Origin: an uncultured Acetatifactor sp.
GTDB taxonomy: Bacteria; Bacillota; Clostridia; Lachnospirales; Lachnospiraceae
Length of the DNA stretch: 64,000 nt
Assembly: GCA_910584235.1 (NCBI GenBank)
Contig: CAJTZD010000018.1
Span: forward strand, 1 to 64,000
Reading direction: 5' to 3'
Numbering within the stretch: the stretch's first letter is position 1; each line of letters starts with the position of its first letter. Positions 16,917-26,788 of the stretch are shown here, piece after piece. The notes beneath the pieces are model-generated. The model was not told where the DNA came from. It worked only from the letters and a program-made list of their open reading frames with translations, and did no database searches. A program made the position numbers and the translations under genes.

Positions 16917-18776
16917 TTAATCCCAGCTGGTTTTTAAAGGATACTGTTCCGCCAGCTTCTGTGCTTCCTCAAACTTCTCCGTATACCAGTTGAATACATC
17001 TTCCTGGCCAAGGGCATCACACTCTTCCCGGAACTCTGTCCAGAGTTTCTCAAATTCAGCCTCATCCTTGGCCTCGGTGGCAATCTTCCAGGTATAGGAC
17101 TTAAAGGCACTGTTCAAAGCACCCCTGACGGGTTCTAAATCGGGATCCAGGGAAGGCAACAGAGAGAATGCCGTACTCTTGGTCTTGGCACCTTTTGCAA
17201 CAGCCATATCCACTGTTCTGGTAAAGCCGGTCTGCCGTCTCCACTCCAGTTGTCCCCATCTCTTCTCTGTCTCATAGAAAGCATCCCAGTACTCATGATA
17301 CAGAGGCTGTCCTGTTGTAGGGTTAATCACATATGCCGTATAAGGCTGAGCATTCAGGAACTGCTGCGCGGTAAACAGATCGCCGCCGCTTCCAATCTCT
17401 TCACGGTTTGTCCTGTACTTCTCAATGCCGTCAGCGGTAAATGTCTGCTTTCCGTCATCAGTGTACTCCCACAAATAACCCTCCGGCCCGTTCTTCACAA
17501 GATTATAAGCGGTAGGGCTGTAGTACCAGTTCAGGAAACGCAGCGCGGCATCTAAATCCTTACAGTCAGAGGAAATTCCGATACACTGGACACTTCCCAC
17601 AGGGGAGTCAGCATTGATATAAATTTCAAAATCGTCTGCCCATACAGTCATATTTCCAGTCTCGTCTGTATGAATGTCATTATATTTACCGCCCATCCAT
17701 TCTACATAAGTAAAAATTCCGTGGCCTTCGTCAAAGATAGGCTTTGCAGTACCATAACTCATAGTTAGGCTGTCGGGATGCACATAGCCGTTATTGTAGA
17801 GATCGTTGAACTGCTTCATTATCTCTTTGAAAGGAACACTCTCGTCAAATATGGATGCTACCTGGGAGCCATCCCCTTTGGCAACCACCGTCAAAGAACC
17901 GGACAGACCAAACCATCCATAGTAGGGCAGGAGGTTACCACCAAAAGGCTGATCCCAGTCATTCCAGCCTACTATCACATAGCAGGGATCGCCGTCTGCG
18001 GCAGTCTTGTTGATATCATTCATGTCTTTGAGCATCTGGAAGTACTCTTCCAGGTTGGCCGGCTTGGGAGAACCAATCTTCTCATAGAGGTCATACCTGA
18101 CCATGGGAATATCAGTGGTGGTATCATTATTCCCTACCACAAGAGGCCCTACATAGAGACCTTCCGCTGCCCCGCCGCATCTCTGTTCTCTCCAGAACTT
18201 CATCGCACTGTCCATTAAAGGATTCTGATAGAGATTGGGCAGCTGTTCCTTGTAGTCATCCAAATTAATCAGTTTTCCGGCTTCTGCCGCCGCCACCACA
18301 TCATCTATCTTTTCAAATCCAATGAGATCCGTAAAGTCACCGGAAGTCAAAATGGCACTGAATTTATCCTTATCGCCGTCTTCTCTCTCGAAAGTTACAC
18401 CAGTGTATTTCCGGATTTCGTCCTCCCACCAACTTGTAGAACCCGCAAGAGCTCCCGAGTAAGGGCTGATAAGGGTCAGTGTGGCCTGATCACCGGTCCA
18501 CTCCTGGTCACCTAAATCTGCGGCCCAGCCTACCGAATTAGTAGCTGTCCCCTCGTCGGAACCGCTCTCTTCCTCTGAGGATGATTCCTCCGAGGAAGAT
18601 TCTTCCTTACTCTCTTCTGCAGAGCTACTTTCCACAGAACTGTTCTCCTCGCTCTGCGATGAACTGCCGGATTCCTGAGAATCCGCATTTCCATTTCCGC
18701 ATCCCGCCACGCCCAACGCCATAGCAGCGGACAATACCAATGCCGTAATTCGTTTCCAATGGTCTCTTCTTCTCAT
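16917..18776 (-). CDS. Sugar-binding lipoprotein, LplA type
   Basis: 619 residues with a lipobox (GVAGC, Cys26), a Ser/Glu-rich tether of about 50 residues, and a solute-binding domain of the LplA group (TLTLISPYSG, KFSAILTSGDFTDLIGF, ending QYPLKTSWD). It captures oligosaccharides for the two permeases encoded just upstream in the same orientation (72 bp gap). The order LplB, LplC, LplA-type, YesM, YesN matches known Firmicutes glycan loci. The start follows AAAAGGAGAGGAATTT. Confidence 0.92.
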   Translation of the reverse strand: MRRRDHWKRITALVLSAAMALGVAGCGNGNADSQESGSSSQSEENSSVESSSAEESKEESSSEESSSEEESGSDEGTATNSVGWAADLGDQEWTGDQATLTLISPYSGALAGSTSWWEDEIRKYTGVTFEREDGDKDKFSAILTSGDFTDLIGFEKIDDVVAAAEAGKLINLDDYKEQLPNLYQNPLMDSAMKFWREQRCGGAAEGLYVGPLVVGNNDTTTDIPMVRYDLYEKIGSPKPANLEEYFQMLKDMNDINKTAADGDPCYVIVGWNDWDQPFGGNLLPYYGWFGLSGSLTVVAKGDGSQVASIFDESVPFKEIMKQFNDLYNNGYVHPDSLTMSYGTAKPIFDEGHGIFTYVEWMGGKYNDIHTDETGNMTVWADDFEIYINADSPVGSVQCIGISSDCKDLDAALRFLNWYYSPTAYNLVKNGPEGYLWEYTDDGKQTFTADGIEKYRTNREEIGSGGDLFTAQQFLNAQPYTAYVINPTTGQPLYHEYWDAFYETEKRWGQLEWRRQTGFTRTVDMAVAKGAKTKSTAFSLLPSLDPDLEPVRGALNSAFKSYTWKIATEAKDEAEFEKLWTEFREECDALGQEDVFNWYTEKFEEAQKLAEQYPLKTSWD

Positions 18777-18848
18777 AAATTCCTCTCCTTTTCTTTTTTG
18801 TATCTATATTCTAACGGAAACATACAGCTTTCCAATCAGAATCAAACA

Positions 18849-19784
18849 TCAGCCTTTTACAGCTCCAATCATAATGCCCTTTACAAAGAACCTCTGAAAA
18901 TAAGGGTACACACACAGAATAGGCAGCACAGTAATAAATGTAAGCGTGTGGCGGACGGAAATGGGATTCAGTTCAAAGGATGCCGCCGCAGAATCGCTTA
19001 TCCCTCCGTTCATCAACATCTTAGATAGCTCAGTAGCCTGATTCAGATACCGCCACAGCATGGACTGCAATGTCTGGAATTTACCACTACTCATGTAAAG
19101 GATGGTGTCCATATAGGCATTCCACTCATTTACCGCCTTGAACACAGCCACTGTTGCCAATATGGGCTTACTTAGCGGCAGGATAATCCTTGTAAACCGC
19201 ACCGCATAGCCAGCACCGTCCAAAACCGCTGACTCCTCCAGAGAAACTGCAATAGATTCCATGTACGTCTTAATCAAAATCATGTTGTAGGCCGACACTG
19301 CCCCCGGCAATATATAAACCATAAAATTATTCAGCAGCCCCAACATCCTCATATTCAAATATACAGGTACTACCCCCGCGCTGAGATACATGGTAATAAT
19401 CATAAAGCGGTACCAGAATTTCCGGTGCCAGAATTCCTGCCTTGACATAGCATATCCCACAAAAGCTGTGGATATAACATGAACCACTGTACCCAGTCCT
19501 GTCCTCAACAGGGAATTGACCACTGCCATCCCCAGCCCTTTCAGTTCCAATACCTTAGCATAGTTGTTAAAGTGGATCCCCTGAGGCAGGAAGACAATGC
19601 GCCCCCTTTCCACCAGGTCATTAGCACTGATGGAATTGATGAAAATATAGTAAAACGGATAAATGCAAATAATCGCAAATATTCCAAAGAACAGGCAAAT
19701 CAGTATATCTATGACCGTATCACCCGCAGTGCGCCGAGATTTGAGGCGGGCAGATACTCGAAGCGGTATTCTTTTACTCAACAT
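18849..19784 (-). CDS. Sugar ABC transporter permease, LplC/YtcP type
   Basis: 311 residues, six predicted membrane segments starting with ILICLFFGIFAIICIYPFYY. The EAA loop that contacts the ATPase reads SLEESAVLDGAGYAVRFTRI, and the C-terminus RFFVKGIMIGAVKG is typical of the family. The ATG at 19784 is preceded by TAAGGAGGTGTGTTGG; the frame is open to 19820 but inside the preceding permease gene. It pairs with the LplB-type permease 13 bp upstream. Confidence 0.92.
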   Translation of the reverse strand: MLSKRIPLRVSARLKSRRTAGDTVIDILICLFFGIFAIICIYPFYYIFINSISANDLVERGRIVFLPQGIHFNNYAKVLELKGLGMAVVNSLLRTGLGTVVHVISTAFVGYAMSRQEFWHRKFWYRFMIITMYLSAGVVPVYLNMRMLGLLNNFMVYILPGAVSAYNMILIKTYMESIAVSLEESAVLDGAGYAVRFTRIILPLSKPILATVAVFKAVNEWNAYMDTILYMSSGKFQTLQSMLWRYLNQATELSKMLMNGGISDSAAASFELNPISVRHTLTFITVLPILCVYPYFQRFFVKGIMIGAVKG

Positions 19785-19797
19785 CCAACACACCTCC

Positions 19798-20739
19798 TTA
19801 GAAAATGCTCTCGCCGTCACGGAACACCTTGGAAACCGTATTGGCTATAAACAACAGCACAAGACTGATCAGTGATTTTGTCATGCCCACTGCCGTAGAG
19901 AAAGACATGGCATTTCCCACAATCCCCTGATTGTATACATATAAATCAATAACTTCAATATATTCTTTGTTCAGCGCATTCTGGAAAGCAAAATACTGAT
20001 CCATTCCTCTGTTAAGAAAATTGCCCACATTGATAATTAACAACGTGATAAAGGTAGGCAAAAGGCAGGGGAAAGTAATATATCGCATCTTCTGAAATCT
20101 TCCTGCCCCATCAATAGAAGCAGCTTCATACATCTCCTGATCAATACCCGCTATGGAAGAAATATAAAGGATCGCGCTGTAACCCAGACCTTTCCACTGT
20201 CCCCAGGCCCACATCTTCAGCCACATGTGATTGGTATCAGCCAGAAAATTGATTCGCTTCCACTCCGGATTAATTGCAGCCATCACATTATTAATCAGGC
20301 CATCCGATGATGAAAAAACCGCAAAAGCAATGGAATACACGATAATCCAGCTGATAAAATTGGGAATAGTAGTGGTAATCTGAACAAACTTCCGATATCT
20401 CACACTTTTGATTTCTGCCAGAAACATTGCAAAAAGCATGGGAATCCAGGATGTGGCCATGCCTAAAAGGCTCATCCCCAGGGTATTCTTCAAAACCCGA
20501 AATACGTTTTTCGCCAGAGCCGGATTTCCCACCATTGAAGTGATATGCTTAAACCCTACAAAAGTACAATCCGACAATGCCTTGGGCGGACGATAATCGT
20601 AAAACGCATACCGCCATCCCCACAACGGCAAATAGGAGAAAATGAATACCAGCGCCAGAAACGGCAAGGTCATAAGGAATAACCTGAAACCAGGCGCCAG
20701 GTTCTTGTCATGTGTCAAAATCGTGCTTTTTTTCTTCAA
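19798..20739 (-). CDS. Sugar ABC transporter permease, LplB type
   Basis: 313 residues with LFLMTLPFLALVFIFSYLPL as first membrane segment, the family signature PLWGWRYAFYDY, and an EAA loop (MYEAASIDGAGRFQKMRYI). It forms the channel with the LplC-type partner. GAAAAAGGAGATGAGGGTGT precedes the ATG. It is first in the unit LplB-LplC-LplA-type-YesM-YesN-lipoprotein-GH78. Confidence 0.92.
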   Translation of the reverse strand: MKKKSTILTHDKNLAPGFRLFLMTLPFLALVFIFSYLPLWGWRYAFYDYRPPKALSDCTFVGFKHITSMVGNPALAKNVFRVLKNTLGMSLLGMATSWIPMLFAMFLAEIKSVRYRKFVQITTTIPNFISWIIVYSIAFAVFSSSDGLINNVMAAINPEWKRINFLADTNHMWLKMWAWGQWKGLGYSAILYISSIAGIDQEMYEAASIDGAGRFQKMRYITFPCLLPTFITLLIINVGNFLNRGMDQYFAFQNALNKEYIEVIDLYVYNQGIVGNAMSFSTAVGMTKSLISLVLLFIANTVSKVFRDGESIF

Positions 20740-20788
20740 TACACCCTCATCTCCTTTTTCTTGTTCTCTCTTGCTCTTTCTATAAGTA

Positions 20789-20817
20789 ATTATATTTTAC
20801 AATATCAGGGTCCACAA
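20789..20817 (-). promoter_or_regulatory. Promoter of the Lpl-type transporter operon
   Basis: On the minus strand TTGTGG (20812-20817), a 17-bp spacer and a perfect TATAAT (20789-20794) lie about 50 nt upstream of the LplB-type start. The rest of 20818-21009 holds only a 14-bp palindrome, AAATCAGCTGATTT, near 20892. Confidence 0.65.
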
Positions 20818-21009
20818 CGGCAAAAAACGAGCCTTTATTTATAAAATCCGCAGTAATACCACATAGCGACACAGTTTTAACGATTTTTATGAGAAATCAG
20901 CTGATTTATTCCTTTTTTATGACAAAAGAAAAAGCAGCACAGCCACCACAAAGTCAATGGTCTGCGCCGCTTCTTGTCTTTTGCGGACAGGAAAAAAGAA
21001 ATGAAAGAA

Positions 21010-23052
21010 TCAGGCCCCTGTGCCCGCCGCGCCGCAGTCCCGGATGTCAATGGGCACAAAGCCCAGCGCGACAGCCTTGCTGTCCTTTTTCAGGGAGAAG
21101 TCCCTGCCGGCCGCATCCTCGAATCCCGGGTCCGCCACGACGGATGCGATATCTTTCCCGAATTTCTCCTGCATCTGCTCCAGGGTGTATTCCTCATCGC
21201 CCACACTCCAGATCACCGGCTCCTTTCCGGAAATGTCATAAAAAAGATTGTGGTTGGAGGAGAGCATGTGAATGAGGCCGGCTCCTCCCGAGCCGTAGCC
21301 CGTCATATAGGCGGGCTTGCCGTCGGTTACAATAATATTCCGCTCCAGAAGATAAGCCGTATGCATTTCCCTTCTGGAAAGCTTCACCGGCGATTCTTTG
21401 GAAAGGGCAAAGATATTATTCCGCACCGTGTTCATTTGCCCGTAGTGCTGATAAAAGCAGTTGCTGCTGGTGTCATAGCACACATTGTTCTCCAGGAGAA
21501 TAAAGCTGCTGCCCTCATCGGTATACAGGGCCCACCCGCCATAATGGCAGCTCTCCACATGGTGGATCAGATTCCCCCGCACCACCGTGCCGGGCTGTCT
21601 GCCAAGCAGATAGATCCCCCCCATATCCGACAGCTTTCCCTGCCCGATATGGTGGATATGATTCTTTTCGATGAGATTGTTGCGGGAAATGCTTTCCCCG
21701 TATCCCCATACCCATCCGCAGGAAATGCCGGTATAATAAAGCTGGCTGATGGTATTGTGGGAGACCATATTGTCGTAGCTGTGCATCAGGAGAATGCCGC
21801 AGGCGGCAAAATACCTTAAACCGCAGCGGAATATCTCATTGTTGGAGACCAGGTTCCCGAATGTATGCAGGGCAGGGTCCGTCCCGTATTCTCCCCCGTT
21901 GATCTTCACGGCTCCTGCGCCAAGTTCCATGAATCTATTTCCGGTAATCCGTATACCCTGACAGCCCTCCTCCGCCACCACGGCGTGTATGCCTAAGCAG
22001 AACAGGCGGCAGTTCTCCAGGGCGCAGCCGTAGGCATGCCTGAATTCTATGCTGCCCCGCCCGGTGCTCACCGCCTGTCCGTCAGAGGCGTAGCACTCAA
22101 AGTCCTGCTCTGCGGCGTCCGTACCCTCTTTACTGGTGAAATCTCCCTTTGTATAGGCAATGTCAAAATTCCGGATCAGGATATTACGTACCTTTTTCTC
22201 CGGAGCGCCGGTGACGCAGATCAGCTTCTCCGCCACCGGGACAAAAGCCGTGATGTCCTCCGCGCGCTGCCCCTCATCTGCCGGAATATAATAGACTTTC
22301 CGGGCCGGTCTGTCATAATACCACTCGTTGGGATTGCGAAAGCCCTCCGCCACATTTTCGATCACATATTCCAGCGCGCTTCTGGAATGGGTCAGTTCAA
22401 TACTGAAGCGGGAGGGATACCGGAATGTGATCCTGCCGCTTTCCAGGTCATAGTCCTGAATGGGAGAATGCTCATCCACCCAGTAATGGTTGTAGCTGAT
22501 AAAGCAGTCCCCGAAATTGCGAAAACCGCTGATGGTCTCCAGATCCTCCTTTGCCGCAATGAACCATCTGGAATGGGCGTTCAGCGCCGTGGAATGGTTT
22601 TCCACGTCCGCCGGCTTCAAAGTTCCCTCTTTCGGATATCTGGTAAAATCCGCCCTCTTTCCGTTTACATAAAAGTCCGTGAAAGACAGTTCCCCGAACC
22701 GCGACAGATCCGCCGAGACGCATCTGACGCCATTGAACGTATCCTCCCTAAAGCCCTCCACCCGGATGCCCCCGCTGAGCAATGTCCTCGAAAAAGGCTC
22801 AATGGTCACATCGCTGACTTTGCCGTCCAAAAGCAGGGGCTTTTCCAGGCAGTAGATATCGTCCATGATCTTTATGGTGATTGGCTGGAGGACGCCGGAT
22901 CTGCGCAGATCCGCCACCAGTTCCAGGGCAGTCTCAATAGACTTAAGCGGCCCGGTCATGTCCTTTTGGGCACAGGGAAAGAATCCCTGACAGTCGTTGT
23001 CCCCCTCTTTCTGTGACACATAAAGGGTCGTAATGTCGTTCATACTATACAT
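21010..23052 (-). CDS. Right-handed beta-helix carbohydrate-active protein (GH141-like?)
   Basis: 680 residues. After an N-terminal region (residues 1-250) come repeated beta-helix coils with the Asn-rich pattern typical of the fold (NILIRNFDIAYT, ENCRLFCLGIH, ITGNRFMELGAG, VSHNTISQLYYTG, ENNVCYDTSSN). Such proteins include polysaccharide lyases and GH141 enzymes; GH141 is my best guess, from overall organisation rather than from catalytic residues. No signal peptide. ATG 23052 has AGGAGG 9 nt upstream. It follows the related protein at 23076-25490 by 23 bp. Confidence 0.8.
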   Translation of the reverse strand: MYSMNDITTLYVSQKEGDNDCQGFFPCAQKDMTGPLKSIETALELVADLRRSGVLQPITIKIMDDIYCLEKPLLLDGKVSDVTIEPFSRTLLSGGIRVEGFREDTFNGVRCVSADLSRFGELSFTDFYVNGKRADFTRYPKEGTLKPADVENHSTALNAHSRWFIAAKEDLETISGFRNFGDCFISYNHYWVDEHSPIQDYDLESGRITFRYPSRFSIELTHSRSALEYVIENVAEGFRNPNEWYYDRPARKVYYIPADEGQRAEDITAFVPVAEKLICVTGAPEKKVRNILIRNFDIAYTKGDFTSKEGTDAAEQDFECYASDGQAVSTGRGSIEFRHAYGCALENCRLFCLGIHAVVAEEGCQGIRITGNRFMELGAGAVKINGGEYGTDPALHTFGNLVSNNEIFRCGLRYFAACGILLMHSYDNMVSHNTISQLYYTGISCGWVWGYGESISRNNLIEKNHIHHIGQGKLSDMGGIYLLGRQPGTVVRGNLIHHVESCHYGGWALYTDEGSSFILLENNVCYDTSSNCFYQHYGQMNTVRNNIFALSKESPVKLSRREMHTAYLLERNIIVTDGKPAYMTGYGSGGAGLIHMLSSNHNLFYDISGKEPVIWSVGDEEYTLEQMQEKFGKDIASVVADPGFEDAAGRDFSLKKDSKAVALGFVPIDIRDCGAAGTGA

Positions 23053-23075
23053 GAGAACAATCCTCCTGAAATTGT

Positions 23076-25490
23076 CTAATGAGTCTCCTTTTTTGCGGGG
23101 ATCTCTATGATTCCCCTGGAGGGACGCACCCCCGCGGTGTCGCTGCGCACTTCCATCTCAAACTCCCCGCCGCATTCCAGCACCTCAAGCGTATATTCCT
23201 TTTCCTCCCCGGGGCCTGCCTCAAAAGTTATGTCCCTGGCCGCAAATACCACATCCTCAGGTGCGTATACCTGCAGGGTGCCATAAACGGGGACATCGCT
23301 CTGGTTCCTCAGACCCACGGTCACGGTGTTTTCCTGATGCCCGGAAAGGAAGACACAGGTCCTTACACGGGGCGGATTTACGCTTCTTTTTTCCTCCTCC
23401 AGTCCGATAGAAGCAAAATCAGAGTCCACATAGCCGTAGGAAAAGGCCTTTGAACCCGGACGCAGTGCCAGATCGCCCCACTTTGCATCCACGAAATCCT
23501 CAGGCACCGCAGGATAGTTGCTGTTCCAGCGCAGATCCCCCTTTTCCCCGCCGATGGTAAAGCGGATATCCCGGGTGGTATCCGTAATATAGCTTTTGAG
23601 GTGTTCGTCCGGATGTTCCAGCTTTTTTCCATCCTCATAATAAGTCTTCTCCGGCTCCACGAACCGGTAGCGGAATGCGGGCTTGGAGCAGAACACATTG
23701 TTTTCAATCAAAGCGCTTCCCGGAATCCTGGTCTCCCCGTTGACCGGATTGCGGTAGAACTGGTCTATGCGTGCCAGTTCCGGATACCGGCGAATATACT
23801 CGCTGTCCATGGCGTTGATCCGCTTATCTTCCTCTTTCTCATATTCCCGTCTCTCGTACTCCGTCAGAACCCCCTGCAGGGGAAATGCCTGAATACTGTA
23901 AAAATGCTCTCTCAGCGTATTCTCCACCATGCGCCGCCACACCGGATTGTCGTCCGCTCCCCGACAGTCAAAGGCAATGGCAGGGTAGCATTTTACGAAC
24001 ACATTGTTCTTTACCACAAAGTCCCGGCCGCCTCCCATGAAAGCGCCCCGGGAGACCTCCTCAAAGAAATTGTCTCTCATTTCCGTGCCGGATACCGCAT
24101 CGTCATTATAGATCGCCATAGTGCCGATTCCCACTCCCCCGAGATGATGCAGATAGTTGTGGTTCACCCTGTTGCCGCGGAACGTATAATCGCGGCCCGT
24201 ATAGATCGCGCCGGCATCCCCCGTCTCCATCACTACACTGTAAATCTCGTTGTCCTCTATAGTCATTTCGTTTCCCCAGTACATAATGGCCGTATGCGGA
24301 CAGTCGTGAATCAGATTATGTCTCGCCGTCATACCCACCCCGGTCAGGGAAATGCCCGGCTGATAGCATTTCGACCACTTTGCTATACGGTAAATATGGT
24401 TGTTTTCCACCATCCCGTCCGCAGATTCCAGGGTTCGGCGGTTGCCGCCCAGCATGACGATTCCGCTGTCGCCGCAGTCATGAATGTCGCTGTTTCTGAC
24501 GCAGTTTCTTTTTCCCTGCACAAATCCCAGGGCATAATTGCCGATATTGCGGAAGCAGCATCTGTCGAAAGTCACATCCGTCGTGTACTCGCATCTGACT
24601 CCGTGGCCTCTGACCATCTCAAATGTAATATTCTCCACAAGGATCCGGCTGCTTTCTCTCATCACAAGAAAAGGCTCGTCCAGCATGGAAATGATTACCT
24701 CTGAGTCCGGGTTTATGGCTTCCGGGTAGAAATATGCCTTATTGCTGTCATAGTCTATATAATAGTCTCCGGGCCGGTTCACCTCCTCCAGCACATGGTA
24801 GAAGCGGAACCTCTGTCCCTCTTTATAATACTGATTGCCGTAGGGCGGATGGTTTTTTATGAATTTCCTGTCCGCATCCAGCTGCCGGATCCGCTCCACG
24901 GAATTTGCCCAGTCATAGGCCCAGTAGCCAAGGGTCCATATCTGTCCGGATTCTGCCCAGTGCTTTGGACGCTCGTCCTCATAGTAATAGCCGCTTTCCA
25001 GTTCGCCGCCCTTTACGTTCCAGTCTCTTTCCAGCATCTCTTTTCCCACACCTGTGATGGTCAGAAACCCGTCTCCTTTGGGATACTGGGACAGATTCAT
25101 GGGGACGGTGTCCAAAAACAATTCCGAATGGGAGGGCGCCACCTGACGGGCGTATCCCCTGGACACAAAGCCGCCTGCAGCGGGAATTCCCGCTTCCGAC
25201 AGATCGCATACATAAACACGGTCTCTGACCTCAGGGTCAAGTCTGGCCGCCTCCGGAGTCTGTGAGGCTTTCTCAAATTCCGTAAGCCTCTTCCCCCCTA
25301 TGAAACGCACACATCCCTCCCCCCGCAGGGTCAGGTTCCTGTGCTTTTCCGTCAGCACAAGCCCTTTGTCAAAATAGTAATCCCCCTCCCGAAACACGAT
25401 CAGCGTCTCCTGCCCCGCGCAGGAGTCCAAAAGCTTCTGAATGGTATCGGCGTTTTCTTTGGTGCTGTCCACATAGAAAGTATGATTCAT
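23076..25490 (-). CDS. Second right-handed beta-helix carbohydrate-active protein (GH141-like?)
   Basis: 804 residues. The N-terminus (TFYVDSTKENADTIQKLLDS) resembles pectate-lyase-type helices, followed by coils such as VENITFEMVRGHGVR, VRNSDIHDCGDSGIVMLGG and EDNEIYSVVMETGDAGAIYT. A C-terminal beta-sandwich-like region (residues 700-790) has no close match that I recognise. No signal peptide, so a cytosolic glycosidase or lyase acting on imported oligosaccharides is inferred. CATAAGGAGAATGTGGG precedes the ATG. It is 22 bp after the EEP-fold gene and 23 bp before the other beta-helix gene, forming a three-gene unit. Confidence 0.8.
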   Translation of the reverse strand: MNHTFYVDSTKENADTIQKLLDSCAGQETLIVFREGDYYFDKGLVLTEKHRNLTLRGEGCVRFIGGKRLTEFEKASQTPEAARLDPEVRDRVYVCDLSEAGIPAAGGFVSRGYARQVAPSHSELFLDTVPMNLSQYPKGDGFLTITGVGKEMLERDWNVKGGELESGYYYEDERPKHWAESGQIWTLGYWAYDWANSVERIRQLDADRKFIKNHPPYGNQYYKEGQRFRFYHVLEEVNRPGDYYIDYDSNKAYFYPEAINPDSEVIISMLDEPFLVMRESSRILVENITFEMVRGHGVRCEYTTDVTFDRCCFRNIGNYALGFVQGKRNCVRNSDIHDCGDSGIVMLGGNRRTLESADGMVENNHIYRIAKWSKCYQPGISLTGVGMTARHNLIHDCPHTAIMYWGNEMTIEDNEIYSVVMETGDAGAIYTGRDYTFRGNRVNHNYLHHLGGVGIGTMAIYNDDAVSGTEMRDNFFEEVSRGAFMGGGRDFVVKNNVFVKCYPAIAFDCRGADDNPVWRRMVENTLREHFYSIQAFPLQGVLTEYERREYEKEEDKRINAMDSEYIRRYPELARIDQFYRNPVNGETRIPGSALIENNVFCSKPAFRYRFVEPEKTYYEDGKKLEHPDEHLKSYITDTTRDIRFTIGGEKGDLRWNSNYPAVPEDFVDAKWGDLALRPGSKAFSYGYVDSDFASIGLEEEKRSVNPPRVRTCVFLSGHQENTVTVGLRNQSDVPVYGTLQVYAPEDVVFAARDITFEAGPGEEKEYTLEVLECGGEFEMEVRSDTAGVRPSRGIIEIPAKKETH

Positions 25491-25512
25491 CCCACATTCT
25501 CCTTATGATTGT

Positions 25513-26298
25513 TTATGAAAGCGCAATGGAAAGTGCCACCGGATAATGATCCGACAGATAGATGCCGTCCGTCTCGTCTTTCCAAATCTCGATCTCGTGC
25601 TTCTTTGCCGCGGTGGCCCGGTCCGCGTAGATATAGTCAATCTGGCCCCCAGCCTCCCCGAGTTTTCCGAATTCATGGCATGTGCATCCGCAGTCCTGTG
25701 TCAGATTTACAATCGGGAATTTCTCATATTCGTTGCAGTAGCGAATGGTTTCACTGTCCGGATACGCGTTAAAGTCTCCCAGCACAAATACCGGAAATTC
25801 AAATTTCTGCCGATCCTCCCACACCCGCTCCAACACCTGCCGGATCCCCAGGATACGCGCACTGTCGCTGATATGATCCAGATGGTTATTGTACACCCAG
25901 AACACCTCTTTGGTATCCAGGCAGCGCATCAGCAGAACCTGGCATATCCTGGGGCAGTCGCTTTGCTCCTCAAAGCGGGATCCCGGCTCATAGGGCGCAG
26001 GAGACAGCCAGAAGCAGTCTGCGGAAAGCACCTCCACGGTGCTGCGCCGTATTGCCACTGCCAGTCCTTCCCCGTCCATCTTCTCATAACGTCCCCGGTA
26101 CAGGATCAGATATTCCGGCAGGTGCCGCCTCAGGAAATCATTGATCTGTTCCGATACTTCCTGGAAGCATACCACATCCGGCTCTTCTAAATCCAGTTTG
26201 TGCAGGATACCGCCGGCCCGGTGAACGAACGCGTTGATTCCGTCCCCCTGCCAGCTTCCCCGCAAATTAAAAGTCACTATTTTCAATCCATGCTCCAT
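25513..26298 (-). CDS. Endonuclease/exonuclease/phosphatase-family protein
   Basis: 261 residues with the full set of EEP-fold motifs: KIVTFNLRG near the start, VVCFQEVSEQ with the metal-binding Glu, VLGDFNAYPDS, and YLSDHYPVALSI at the end. Members cleave phosphodiesters in nucleic acids, lipids or small molecules; the substrate here is unknown. No signal peptide. The start at 26298 follows AAAGGAGGGACAACAG. It is the first gene of a unit with two beta-helix carbohydrate-active proteins, so removal of a phospho-substituent from a glycan is one possibility (inference). Confidence 0.88.
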   Translation of the reverse strand: MEHGLKIVTFNLRGSWQGDGINAFVHRAGGILHKLDLEEPDVVCFQEVSEQINDFLRRHLPEYLILYRGRYEKMDGEGLAVAIRRSTVEVLSADCFWLSPAPYEPGSRFEEQSDCPRICQVLLMRCLDTKEVFWVYNNHLDHISDSARILGIRQVLERVWEDRQKFEFPVFVLGDFNAYPDSETIRYCNEYEKFPIVNLTQDCGCTCHEFGKLGEAGGQIDYIYADRATAAKKHEIEIWKDETDGIYLSDHYPVALSIALS

Positions 26299-26445
26299 CT
26301 GTTGTCCCTCCTTTCTTCCCTGCCCGCCGCGCGGCCCGCATGCTGCCCCCATGAGCGGCAAAACTCCATATGCGGACCTGCCCGTAAGCGGGCCGTGAAC
26401 CCATACAGCCCATGTCAGGCGCTCAGCCGCTTAAAACACAGCTTC

Positions 26446-26474
26446 ATTATATTGCCGGGCATATAACACCGCAA
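26446..26474 (-). promoter_or_regulatory. Promoter of the EEP/beta-helix operon
   Basis: On the minus strand TTGCGG (26469-26474), a 17-bp spacer and a perfect TATAAT (26446-26451). The leader to the EEP start is about 140 nt and GC-rich. Confidence 0.6.
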
Positions 26475-26535
26475 CACCAAAAAGCGAGGCTTTTTTTACA
26501 AAATACGAACCGGAACCGCCAGTACTTTTGCACGC

Positions 26536-26567
26536 AAAAAGGAGGCCTGACCTCACTGGCAGACCTC
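26536..26567 (-). terminator. Terminator after the GH27/zinc-ribbon pair
   Basis: Read on the minus strand GAGGTCTG and CAGGCCTC form an 8-bp stem with one G-U pair, followed by CTTTTTG. It lies about 27 nt past the stop of the small zinc-ribbon gene. Confidence 0.65.
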
Positions 26568-26593
26568 TTTCCCCATATTTGCGCAAAGTAGCT

Positions 26594-26788
26594 CTAAGCA
26601 AACAACGTACATCCCTGCATCCTGAACTGTTCAATTTTCCTGTCGATCTCCTCTGTGGTCACGTTCAGTTTCTGTGCAAGGCATGTCTTGCACAGAAACC
26701 GCGTGCTCCCCCGGTTTACGAACTTTTTATAGGCGCCGATTTCATTAAAGGAAAGCGGTTTCCCACACTCCATACAGCCGCTTGTCAC
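26594..26788 (-). CDS. Small zinc-ribbon-like protein
   Basis: 64 residues with two Cys pairs, CMECGKP near the N-terminus and FLCKTCLAQKL about 28 residues later, suggesting one tetrahedral zinc site, then a short basic helix ending FRMQGCTLFA. Similar small proteins are common in Clostridia but I know no function. The start is GTG at 26788 overlapping the GH27 stop as GTGA, so it is translationally coupled; an ATG six codons in (26773) would lie inside the first Cys pair. It may be a regulator or a protein-interaction adaptor. Confidence 0.75.
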   Translation of the reverse strand: MTSGCMECGKPLSFNEIGAYKKFVNRGSTRFLCKTCLAQKLNVTTEEIDRKIEQFRMQGCTLFA

